Assembly: GCA_002314715.1 (NCBI GenBank)
Contig: DCGY01000015.1
Span: 1-18,809, forward strand
Direction of reading: 5' to 3'
Length of the DNA: 18,809 bases
Origin: Lachnospiraceae bacterium UBA1766
GTDB taxonomy: Bacteria > Bacillota > Clostridia > Lachnospirales > Lachnospiraceae
The notes below the pieces were generated by a model. That model had not been told where the DNA came from, did not search any database, and saw only the letters and a list, made by a program, of their open reading frames with translations. This document shows, in pieces, positions 1-5,879 of the stretch. Within the stretch, counting starts at the first letter, position 1. Every line of letters starts with the position of its first letter. A program made the position numbers and the translations under genes.

Positions 1-356
1 ACCTTGTATCCTCCACCGCCGAACTTACCGCCTGCATGCAAAATAGTAAATACAACTTCAACTGCGGGAATTCCTGCTTTCTGATTAATGCCTACAGGAA
101 TACCACGTCCGTTATCAATAACCGTAATGGAATTATCTTCATTAATCGCTACATCAATGGTGTCACAGAAACCTGCCAATGCTTCATCCACTGCATTGTC
201 TACGATTTCATAAACCAGATGATGAAGTCCTCTGCTGGAAGTAGAACCGATATACATACCGGGTCTTTTTCTTACTGCTTCCAGACCCTCCAAAATTTGG
301 ATTTGATCCGCTCCATATTCATGATCAACAGTTGTGTTATTCATGTTATCACTCAT
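1..356 (-). CDS. gyrB: DNA gyrase subunit B, N-terminal part (cut by window edge)
   Basis: This is the first 118 codons of the ATPase subunit of DNA gyrase, which introduces negative supercoils. The 3' part of the gene lies beyond base 1. The GHKL ATP-binding site is readable: the N-box helix with Glu50, Asp53 and Asn54 (EIVDNAVDEA), the Mg/ATP motif DNGRGIP at residues 81-87, and the ATP lid GGKFGGGGYK at 109-118. The residues EAVRKRPGMYIGS at about 27-39 are the usual GyrB N-terminal signature. I chose the ATG at 354-356 because an AGAGGTG ribosome site lies upstream of it. An in-frame ATG four codons later is possible. The gene follows recF by 35 bp in the same direction, so co-transcription from the dnaA-dnaN side is plausible. 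ParE shares this fold, but the position beside recF favours GyrB. Confidence 0.97.
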   Translation of the reverse strand, partial: MSDNMNNTTVDHEYGADQIQILEGLEAVRKRPGMYIGSTSSRGLHHLVYEIVDNAVDEALAGFCDTIDVAINEDNSITVIDNGRGIPVGINQKAGIPAVEVVFTILHAGGKFGGGGYK

Positions 357-391
357 ATTTACATTTCACCTCTTATGATAAAAAAGAATAT

Positions 392-1483
392 TTACTGATT
401 ACTCATCTGCTCCACTTGACCGTTTGTAACCTTAAAAACACGGTTAATTTCAAAACGGTTATTTACAAATTCCTCTAAACCGGTACAGGAAATAATAGTT
501 TGCGTATCTCCGATACTGTTTAATAAATAATTCTGTCTGTTACTGTCAAGCTCAGATAAAACATCATCCAATAATAAAATTGGTGTATCTTTGGTAATTT
601 TTTTCACTATTTCAATTTCGGAAAGCTTTAATGACAAGGCTGCGGTTCTTTGCTGGCCCTGAGATCCGAATTTACGAATATCCGTATCTCCGATTAAGAA
701 ACAAAAATCATCTCTGTGAGGACCGACAGAAGTAATTTTTGCTTTTATATCTCTGTCCTGACTGTCCGATAATTTTTTTTCAAATTCCTCTATTTCTACA
801 TCCGGCTCATAAACAATCTTAATTTCTTCTCTTCCACCGGATAATTTTTTATGGATGTCATAAATAATTTCATTTAACTGATCCACAAATAATTTTCTTC
901 TCTCAATAATTTTACTTCCGTAAGAAACCAGTTGCATATCCCAAATATTAAGGGTTTCCTTTAACTGGGGATTAAAATACATATCCTTTAAGAGAACATT
1001 TCTCTGGTTCACAATTTTATTATAGTGATTCAGATTATACAGATAAAAATTGTCTAATTGACAAAGTTCCATATCCACAAATCTTCTTCGTTCCGCAGGA
1101 CCGTTTTTTATAATACCCAAATCTTCCGGTGAGAAAAAAACAACATTACAAAGTCCAAGCAAATCCGCTGCTTTTTTCAATTTTTGTCCATCTACAGCGA
1201 TTCCCTTAGATTTATTTTTGCGAAGATGCATATCTATACGGGAAGAAACACCCTCTTTTTCAAGATAAGTTCTGATATGCGCTTCCTCTTTATGAAAATT
1301 TACAATATCCTTGTCTTTACTGCCTTTATGAGACTTGGTAGTAGCGGCTACATAAATTGCCTCAAGAATATTTGTCTTTCCCTGGGCATTGTCCCCATAT
1401 AAAATATTAATTCCATCACAGAATTCTATATTTAAGGAGTCATAATTTCTGTAATCCGCCAATTCAATTGATTTGATAAACAT
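392..1483 (-). CDS. recF: DNA replication and repair protein RecF
   Basis: RecF is an SMC/ABC-type ATPase that acts with RecO and RecR to load RecA on gapped DNA. The protein has 363 residues, normal for the family. Walker A is GDNAQGKT at residues 30-37, preceded by the typical start MFIKSIELADYRNY. Near the C-terminus are the ABC signature region (FGSQGQQRTAALSLKL) and Walker B with D-loop (PILLLDDVLSELD). The start at 1483 has a modest AAGAG ribosome site. The gene lies 33 bp downstream of yaaA and 35 bp upstream of gyrB, all on the minus strand. This is the Bacillus order without the remB gene between recF and gyrB. Confidence 0.98.
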   Translation of the reverse strand: MFIKSIELADYRNYDSLNIEFCDGINILYGDNAQGKTNILEAIYVAATTKSHKGSKDKDIVNFHKEEAHIRTYLEKEGVSSRIDMHLRKNKSKGIAVDGQKLKKAADLLGLCNVVFFSPEDLGIIKNGPAERRRFVDMELCQLDNFYLYNLNHYNKIVNQRNVLLKDMYFNPQLKETLNIWDMQLVSYGSKIIERRKLFVDQLNEIIYDIHKKLSGGREEIKIVYEPDVEIEEFEKKLSDSQDRDIKAKITSVGPHRDDFCFLIGDTDIRKFGSQGQQRTAALSLKLSEIEIVKKITKDTPILLLDDVLSELDSNRQNYLLNSIGDTQTIISCTGLEEFVNNRFEINRVFKVTNGQVEQMSNQ

Positions 1484-1516
1484 AAATTATACACTCTTTC
1501 AAAAGATTAAGTAAAT

Positions 1517-1723
1517 TTATTCTACGGTAACGGTTTCTCCGTTGTATTCCACTACATCACCTGATACGATTTTTCTTCCTCTTCTGGTATCGGTTTCTCC
1601 GTTTACCTTTACTAAACCATCCTGAATCACAAATTTGGCATCTACTCCGGATTCCACAAGACCGGCAAGCTTTAATAACTGTCCAAGTTTTATAAATTCA
1701 TCTCGAATACGAACGCTTTTCAT
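1517..1723 (-). CDS. yaaA: Small S4-domain RNA-binding protein YaaA
   Basis: A 68-residue protein made almost entirely of one S4 RNA-binding fold. The recognisable parts are FIKLGQLLKLAGLVESG at residues 10-26, then FVIQDGLVKVNGE and DTRRGRKIVSGDVVE, which is the S4 basic surface. In Firmicutes this gene sits between dnaN and recF. The family has been linked to ribosome assembly, but its biochemical role is less settled than that of its neighbours. The start at 1723 follows an AGAGGG ribosome site by about five bases. It begins 23 bp after the dnaN stop, so it is probably part of the dnaN-yaaA-recF operon. The name is given by size, fold and synteny. Confidence 0.93.
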   Translation of the reverse strand: MKSVRIRDEFIKLGQLLKLAGLVESGVDAKFVIQDGLVKVNGETDTRRGRKIVSGDVVEYNGETVTVE

Positions 1724-1746
1724 ATGAACCCTCTATCCTTTAATAA

Positions 1747-2856
1747 TTAGCTAACTGTTGTAAAGTTTACAGGAAGAATCAGGTAAATATAACTTTCCTC
1801 ATCATTCTTGATAAAACAGGGAGCCTTCGGATTTACCATATATAGATTTACATCCTCATCATCAATAACACGAAGTGCATCAATTAAGAATTTCGGATTG
1901 AAACCAATCATCAAATCCTTACCGTTTTTGTTAATATCAATATCTTCATTCATACTTCCGAGAATAGAATTGATTTTCAGTTCCATGGAGTTGTCTGTGA
2001 TATTGATAATAATAGGCTTCTTGTCCCCTTCTTTTACAAGGAGGGTTGCTCTGTCGATACAATTCAAAAATTCTTTTTTATTAACGGTAACCTTTGTCTC
2101 ATAATCACTGGAAAGCATCTGTTCAATCTTGAAATACTCTCCTTCTATCAATCTGGAAACAACGGTTGTATTTTCAAATTCAAAAACAATGTGCTTATCG
2201 GTAAAAGAAAGAACAACATCACTTTCAGCCGTACCGGGCAAAATTTTGCTGACTTCGTTTAAAGTCTTACCAGGAACCACTACCTTCTTTGCAGCATAAT
2301 TATCCTTTAAGGTAATTTTACGAATGGAAATTCTGTGACCGTCAAGTGATACAACTTTTAATTCATTTCCATTGATGTCAAATAATTCACCGGTCATTAA
2401 TTTGTTGTTATCATTATCGGTAATAGAGAAAATCGTCTGTCTCACAACTTCCTTTAAGGTAAACTGGCTGATTACAATTTGATCGTTTTTCTCGATAATC
2501 GGTAAATAAGAGAAATCTTCTCCTGATTTTCCGATAATATTAAATTTTGCTTTTTCACAGGTAATGGAAGTTTTGAAACTTGCATCTGTTTCAATCGTAA
2601 TATCATTATCGGGAAGCTTACGAATAATATCCAAAAAGATTTTTGCATCTAATGCAATAATGCCTTTTTCAACAATATCACCTTCAATAATGGTCTCAAT
2701 ACCGATTTCCATATCATTGGCGGTCAACTTAATCATATTCTTGGAAGCATCTACAAGGATACATTCCAAAATAGACATTGTAGTTTTATTTGGAACTGCC
2801 TTTGATACAATATTTAAACCATTTAAAAGATTCGATTTTGTACAGATAATTTTCAT
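1747..2856 (-). CDS. dnaN: DNA polymerase III beta subunit (sliding clamp)
   Basis: DnaN forms the ring-shaped dimer that tethers the replicative polymerase and many repair proteins to DNA. The 369-residue protein matches the family length and shows the expected pattern. It starts MKIICTKSNLLNGLNIVSKAV, contains the LMTGELFDI and VSLDGHRISIR segments of the middle domain, and ends with the clamp C-terminus ESYIYLILPVNF. A GGGAG ribosome site (complement of 2867-2871) lies ten bases before the ATG. Exactly between the two is a perfect DnaA box at 2858-2866. A probable extended -10 promoter lies at 2974-2982. Transcription may also read through from dnaA, since no terminator with a U-tract is visible between them. 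Confidence 0.98.
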   Translation of the reverse strand: MKIICTKSNLLNGLNIVSKAVPNKTTMSILECILVDASKNMIKLTANDMEIGIETIIEGDIVEKGIIALDAKIFLDIIRKLPDNDITIETDASFKTSITCEKAKFNIIGKSGEDFSYLPIIEKNDQIVISQFTLKEVVRQTIFSITDNDNNKLMTGELFDINGNELKVVSLDGHRISIRKITLKDNYAAKKVVVPGKTLNEVSKILPGTAESDVVLSFTDKHIVFEFENTTVVSRLIEGEYFKIEQMLSSDYETKVTVNKKEFLNCIDRATLLVKEGDKKPIIINITDNSMELKINSILGSMNEDIDINKNGKDLMIGFNPKFLIDALRVIDDEDVNLYMVNPKAPCFIKNDEESYIYLILPVNFTTVS

Positions 2857-2857
2857 G

Positions 2858-2866
2858 TGTGAATAA
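2858..2866 (-). promoter_or_regulatory. DnaA box in the dnaN ribosome-site/start spacer
   Basis: The minus strand reads TTATTCACA, a perfect match to TTATNCACA. It lies between the GGGAG ribosome site and the ATG of dnaN, separated from the ATG by one base. Confidence 0.75.
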
Positions 2867-2956
2867 CTCCCTTCGTGAAAAACGAGATAATCGAAATACC
2901 CATAAAAAAATAAATAATAAATTATTTCATAATATTCTTAATATAGGGTGTTTATA

Positions 2957-2965
2957 TGTGGATAA
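2957..2965 (-). promoter_or_regulatory. DnaA box
   Basis: The minus strand reads TTATCCACA, the consensus high-affinity box. It lies at about the predicted start of dnaN transcription (extended -10 at 2974-2982) and at the edge of the AT-rich stretch 2900-2956. Confidence 0.88.
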
Positions 2966-2973
2966 CCGATAAT

Positions 2974-2982
2974 ATTATAGCA
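2974..2982 (-). promoter_or_regulatory. Probable extended -10 promoter of dnaN
   Basis: The minus strand reads TGCTATAAT, a perfect extended -10 (TGn + TATAAT). No good -35 is present at 16-18 bp, which is acceptable for extended -10 promoters. Transcription would start near 2967, giving a leader of about 110 nt. The element overlaps one arm of the 2977-3003 hairpin. Confidence 0.6.
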
Positions 2983-3003
2983 TTTTTATCGGAAAAATGC
3001 TAT
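2977..3003. other. Perfect 11-bp hairpin in the dnaN promoter region
   Basis: The arms at 2977-2987 and 2993-3003 (ATAGCATTTTT / AAAAATGCTAT) are separated by the five bases ATCGG. On the minus strand it lies downstream of dnaA but lacks a clear U-tract, so it is not a convincing intrinsic terminator. It overlaps the dnaN -10 element, which may be the more relevant fact. Confidence 0.6.
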
Positions 3004-3050
3004 GCAAAACATGTGATTTCTTTTTGGAAAACCAAAGAATAAGTTTTTAC

Positions 3051-3059
3051 TTATTCACA
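3051..3059 (+). promoter_or_regulatory. DnaA box
   Basis: TTATTCACA is a perfect match to TTATNCACA, in the gap downstream of dnaA. Confidence 0.85.
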
Positions 3060-3159
3060 GCCTTATTTTTAATCAAAATGGAAGAAAAATGTTATCAACA
3101 ACCATCCTCATTTTATCCTTCTGTTAATCACATTATTTTGTGGATGAATGTTGATAAAA

Positions 3160-4527
3160 TTAGGAAGGATTAATCTTTTTCTTGATAATTTCTACCTTAT
3201 TATAAAGGTCATCGTTTGTTTCGATTTCTTCCTTAATTTTATTGTAACCGTGAATAATGGTAGTATGATCTTTCTTTCCCAGAAGCTTTGCTATATTTAC
3301 ATAGGAAGTATCTGTCATTTCTCTGCACAAATACATCATAACCTGTCTTGGCTGAACAAACTCAGAATTTCTTTTTTTGGAAAGAATATCTTCCGGTTTC
3401 ACACCGAAATGCTCTGCTACAACATTAATAATTATGGTAGGAGTAATCTCTCTTGGTTTGTTTGGATAGATCATGTCCTTTAATGCTTCTTCTGCCAAAG
3501 GAAGTGTCAGTTCTACTTTATTTAATTTAGCAAAAGCTATTATTTTATTAAAAGCACCTTCCAGCTCACGGATATTGGACTTAATGTTGTTTGCAATGTA
3601 CTGAATAATCTGTTCATCGATTTTCTTTTCATACTGTTCTGCATTTTTACGCAAAATTGCCATTTTTGTCTCATAATCCGGTGGCTGAATGTCTGCGGTA
3701 AGTCCCCATTCAAATCTGGAACGGAATCTTTCATCCAAAGTCTCCATTTCCTTCGGAGGTTTATCGGAAGAAAGAATGATCTGTTTTCTTGCTGCATGAA
3801 GTACATTAAAAGTATGGAAAAATTCCTCCTGTGTACTTTCCTTACCGATAATAAATTGCACATCATCGACCATTAATACATCAACGGTACGGTATTTCTC
3901 ACGTAACTTACTCATGGAAGCAGCATTACCGGAACGAATGGACTCAATTACTTCATTTGTAAATTCTTCACTTGTTACATAAAGAATTTTCATTTCAGGG
4001 TTATTTTCCAAGATGAAATGTCCGATGGAATGCATAAGGTGGGTTTTTCCAAGTCCGGGTCCTCCGTATAAATAAAGAGGATTAAATACTTCTCCCGGGG
4101 ATTCTGCTACTGCAAGACAGGCAGAATGGGCAAACTTATTGTTGCTTCCTACTACGAATGTATCGAATTTATATTTTGGATTTAAATTTGCATTTTCCAA
4201 ATTGATGTTAAGAACAGGACTTTTGAAGACATTTTCTTCTTTTTTCGGAGTTTCTTCCTTTACATCCTTTTCCAATAAAAAGCAAACATTATATTCATGC
4301 TCAAACATTTCGGTAATGGTTACCTGAAAGAAGCTTTTATATTTTGAAGAAATGTAAGTAAGTGCATGTGCCTGATCGGACGGAATAATAATATTTACGG
4401 TGTCATCCTTTAAATTAAAGAATTCCAATGGCTCCAACCATGTATGAAAGGAGATATCAGAGAGGTTGTATTCTCTTCTCACCGTATCCTTAATATCATC
4501 CCATTTTTCTCTGATAATGCTTTCCAT
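3160..4527 (-). CDS. dnaA: Chromosomal replication initiator protein DnaA
   Basis: DnaA is an AAA+ ATPase that binds DnaA boxes and opens oriC. All four domains are visible in 455 residues. Domain I (about 1-85) begins MESIIREKWDDIKDTV. A short linker (about 86-112) is domain II. The AAA+ domain has Walker A GGPGLGKT at 155-162 and Walker B LMVDD at 218-222. The C-terminal helix-turn-helix domain carries the DnaA signature DHTTIIHG at 420-427. The ATG at 4527 is preceded by a GCGAGG ribosome site. A candidate promoter lies at 4622-4650, close to a cluster of DnaA boxes, which fits the common autoregulation of dnaA. The gene diverges from rpmH across the origin. Confidence 0.99.
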   Translation of the reverse strand: MESIIREKWDDIKDTVRREYNLSDISFHTWLEPLEFFNLKDDTVNIIIPSDQAHALTYISSKYKSFFQVTITEMFEHEYNVCFLLEKDVKEETPKKEENVFKSPVLNINLENANLNPKYKFDTFVVGSNNKFAHSACLAVAESPGEVFNPLYLYGGPGLGKTHLMHSIGHFILENNPEMKILYVTSEEFTNEVIESIRSGNAASMSKLREKYRTVDVLMVDDVQFIIGKESTQEEFFHTFNVLHAARKQIILSSDKPPKEMETLDERFRSRFEWGLTADIQPPDYETKMAILRKNAEQYEKKIDEQIIQYIANNIKSNIRELEGAFNKIIAFAKLNKVELTLPLAEEALKDMIYPNKPREITPTIIINVVAEHFGVKPEDILSKKRNSEFVQPRQVMMYLCREMTDTSYVNIAKLLGKKDHTTIIHGYNKIKEEIETNDDLYNKVEIIKKKINPS

Positions 4528-4621
4528 GAATGCCTCGCAATCCGTCCTAATAAAGACCTAATAATTATATATAAAGAAGATTTGTCCATATTATCACAAT
4601 TAACATAATCCTACAGTATAG

Positions 4622-4650
4622 ATTCTATAATAATTTAATACATAATTCAA
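4622..4650 (-). promoter_or_regulatory. Candidate sigma-A promoter of dnaA
   Basis: On the minus strand TTGAAT (4645-4650) and TAGAAT (4622-4627) are 17 bp apart, matching consensus at four and five positions respectively. Transcription would begin near 4615, giving a leader of about 88 nt. The region is so AT-rich that other hexamer pairs are possible. Confidence 0.4.
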
Positions 4651-4680
4651 ATAATAGTTTTGAACAGGGTATGGATAAAG

Positions 4681-4689
4681 TTATCCACA
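4681..4689 (+). promoter_or_regulatory. DnaA box (left oriC cluster)
   Basis: TTATCCACA is the consensus box. It forms an inverted pair with the weaker box at 4670-4678: TGGATAA, two bases, TTATCCA. It lies about 30 bp upstream of the candidate dnaA -35, where bound DnaA could influence dnaA transcription. Confidence 0.9.
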
Positions 4690-4732
4690 TCCTGTTGATA
4701 ATTATGTTTATAAAACACATTTTAAAAAATTA

Positions 4733-4741
4733 TGTGTATAA
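4733..4741 (-). promoter_or_regulatory. DnaA box (left oriC cluster)
   Basis: The minus strand reads TTATACACA, a perfect TTATNCACA. A one-mismatch copy in the same orientation follows at 4752-4760. Confidence 0.85.
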
Positions 4742-4790
4742 GTAGAAAAAAAGTGTATAAAGATATCAATATGAAAATACTTCGGAAAAT

Positions 4791-4838
4791 AATGGATTTT
4801 TAAAATTTTTCATATTTTTTTACACAGGAAAATCCATT
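4791..4838. repeat. 10-bp inverted repeat flanking an AT-rich spacer inside oriC
   Basis: AATGGATTTT (4791-4800) and its exact complement AAAATCCATT (4829-4838) are separated by 28 bp composed almost wholly of A and T. The spacer includes a weak DnaA box at 4818-4826. Confidence 0.6.
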
Positions 4839-4912
4839 TTATAAAAAAATATATCCACATTTTATAAACAGGTTGTGGATATTGATACTTTTTATTTTTA
4901 TGTGTATATGTA

Positions 4913-4921
4913 TGTGGATAA
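4913..4921 (-). promoter_or_regulatory. DnaA box (right oriC cluster)
   Basis: The minus strand reads TTATCCACA, the consensus box. Same-orientation one-mismatch copies precede it at 4874-4882 and 4901-4909. Confidence 0.9.
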
Positions 4922-4996
4922 GTGGTTAAAATTTTTTTTATGCAGTTTATAACATGAAAAAAATCCTTATTTTTCCGTGTTTTTTTCGATTTTTGC

Positions 4997-5025
4997 TTGA
5001 CAATCGGAAGAAAATTTTATACTAT
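4997..5025 (+). promoter_or_regulatory. Sigma-A promoter of rpmH
   Basis: A perfect -35 TTGACA (4997-5002) is followed at 17 bp by TACTAT (5020-5025). An overlapping, better-matching TATACT (5018-5023) sits at a short 15-bp spacing. Transcription would start near 5032, giving a leader of roughly 37 nt before rpmH. Confidence 0.7.
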
Positions 5026-5068
5026 TATCAAAGCTATTTTCCTGTAAAAGAAAAGGAGGTGCCTTATT

Positions 5069-5203
5069 ATGAAGATGACATTTCAGCCTAAAAAGCGTTC
5101 CCATTCTAAAGTTCACGGTTTCAGAGCCAGAATGAGTACTCCTGGCGGAAGAAAAGTTTTAGCAGCAAGACGTGCAAAAGGAAGAAAGAAATTATCAGCA
5201 TAG
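5069..5203 (+). CDS. rpmH: 50S ribosomal protein L34 (bL34)
   Basis: A 44-residue basic protein with the invariant L34 pattern: MKMTFQPKKRSHSKVHGFR, then ARMSTPGGRKVLAARRAKGR and ending KKLSA. It binds 23S rRNA in the large subunit. The ATG at 5069 follows a very strong AAAAGGAGGT ribosome site at 5051-5060. It is the first gene of the right arm and is directly followed by an intrinsic terminator whose stem starts at the stop codon. That arrangement would let L34 be made in excess over the downstream rnpA. Confidence 0.98.
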   Translation: MKMTFQPKKRSHSKVHGFRARMSTPGGRKVLAARRAKGRKKLSA

Positions 5204-5227
5204 GTCACAGTAATGTGACCTTTTTTT
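5202..5227 (+). terminator. Intrinsic terminator/attenuator between rpmH and rnpA
   Basis: An 8-bp perfect stem AGGTCACA (5202-5209) / TGTGACCT (5214-5221) with the four-base loop GTAA is followed by a run of T (5221-5227). The stem begins inside the rpmH TAG stop. No separate promoter is obvious before rnpA, so partial read-through is likely. Confidence 0.88.
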
Positions 5228-5259
5228 CTCTCCTTAAAAAGGAGGAGGATTAGGATTTC

Positions 5260-5613
5260 ATGGAATTTTCCGAAAGCTTAAAAAAGAATCACCAATTCCA
5301 GTTTGTTTATAAAAACGGTCGATCTTATGCAAACAAATATTTAGTAATGTATATTAAGGAAAATGGCTTGGAGAAGAACCGTCTGGGTATTAGTGTAAGT
5401 AAAAAAGTTGGTAACAGTGTCGTAAGACATCATATTACCAGACTTGTAAGAGAAAGTTATCGATTACATGAAAGCGTATTCAATAGTGGTTTGGATATTG
5501 TAATCGTTGCAAGAAGTTCTGCAGCAACCGTAGATTATTATGAAATTGAAAAATCCTTGTTGCATCTTGCAAAGCTTCACAAAATCATCAAGATTTATTT
5601 TTACAATGATTAA
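5260..5613 (+). CDS. rnpA: Ribonuclease P protein component
   Basis: RnpA is the protein cofactor of RNase P, which removes 5' leaders from tRNA precursors. The 117-residue basic protein has the family layout: start MEFSESLKKNHQFQFVYKNG, the strand NRLGISVSKKVGNSVVR, then the conserved helix. The usual RNR motif (RNR.KR..RE) reads R56 H H I T R61 L V R64 E here, so the Asn and the second Arg of the core are both His. The basic positions R56, R61 and R64 are kept. A GGAGGAGG ribosome site at 5241-5248 precedes the ATG by 11 bases. yidD begins three bases after its stop. Confidence 0.96.
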   Translation: MEFSESLKKNHQFQFVYKNGRSYANKYLVMYIKENGLEKNRLGISVSKKVGNSVVRHHITRLVRESYRLHESVFNSGLDIVIVARSSAATVDYYEIEKSLLHLAKLHKIIKIYFYND

Positions 5614-5616
5614 GAA

Positions 5617-5850
5617 ATGAAAAAAATTTTAATTGCTATTATAAATTTTTATCGTAAATATATATCTCCAATGAAAAGTACAAAATGTCCGTATATTCCA
5701 ACCTGTTCAGCTTATGGATTGGAAGCGGTAGAAAAACATGGCGCCCTAAAAGGCGGCATTCTTACTTTATGGAGAATATTAAGATGTAATCCTTTTTCCA
5801 AGGGCGGTTATGATCCGGTACCGGAAATAAAAAGTAAATATCGACAATAA
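5617..5850 (+). CDS. yidD: Membrane protein insertion efficiency factor YidD
   Basis: A 77-residue protein with the full YidD signature: FYRKYISPMKSTKCPYIPTC with Cys24 and Cys30, SAYGLEAVEKHGALKGG, and RCNPFSKGGYDPVP. YidD is thought to be attached to the inner face of the membrane through an amphipathic N-terminal helix and to help YidC and Sec insert membrane proteins. The ATG lies three bases after rnpA. Translational coupling is likely because no strong ribosome site fits in the gap. It is 30 bp upstream of yidC. Confidence 0.96.
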   Translation: MKKILIAIINFYRKYISPMKSTKCPYIPTCSAYGLEAVEKHGALKGGILTLWRILRCNPFSKGGYDPVPEIKSKYRQ

Positions 5851-5879
5851 AAATTTAGTTAGTGATGCCAGGAGGATAA

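Larger units (their letters stand above)
2857..3159. other. dnaN-dnaA intergenic region, downstream half of a bipartite oriC
   Basis: This 303-bp gap holds three perfect TTATNCACA DnaA boxes (2858-2866 minus, 2957-2965 minus, 3051-3059 plus). Three one- or two-mismatch boxes lie close to the dnaA stop (3092-3100 plus, 3139-3147 minus, 3149-3157 minus). A strongly AT-rich stretch at about 2900-2956 abuts the 2957 box and is the best candidate for an unwinding element on this side. An 11-bp hairpin lies at 2977-3003. In Bacillus the unwinding site lies in the same dnaA-dnaN gap, so by analogy melting may start here. I could not make out a clean DnaA-trio repeat by eye. Confidence 0.8.
4528..5068. 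other. oriC: oriC, dnaA-rpmH intergenic region
   Basis: This 541-bp, very AT-rich gap separates the two divergent arms. Perfect TTATNCACA boxes lie at 4681-4689 (plus), 4733-4741 (minus) and 4913-4921 (minus). Boxes with one mismatch lie at 4670-4678 (minus), 4752-4760 (minus), 4818-4826 (plus), 4851-4859 (plus), 4862-4870 (plus), 4874-4882 (minus) and 4901-4909 (minus). A further weak TGTTGATAA is at 4693-4701. The boxes fall into two clusters, about 4670-4760 and 4818-4921. Between them a 10-bp inverted repeat (4791-4800 / 4829-4838) flanks an AT-rich spacer. The left edge holds the dnaA promoter and the right edge the rpmH promoter. Confidence 0.93.

Noticed and set aside
36..398. 120-codon open frame on the plus strand
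   Set aside because: It lies antisense to gyrB, which shows clear GHKL motifs. There is no ribosome site and the protein has no coherent composition.
1484..1500. TATAAT-like sequence just upstream of recF on the minus strand
   Set aside because: It lies within about a dozen bases of the ATG and would leave essentially no leader. It is better read as an AT-rich spacer.
4094..4099. CCCGGG core inside dnaA, considered as a Noc-binding site
   Set aside because: The flanking bases do not fit the ATTTCCCGGGAAAT palindrome, and no noc gene is present in the window.
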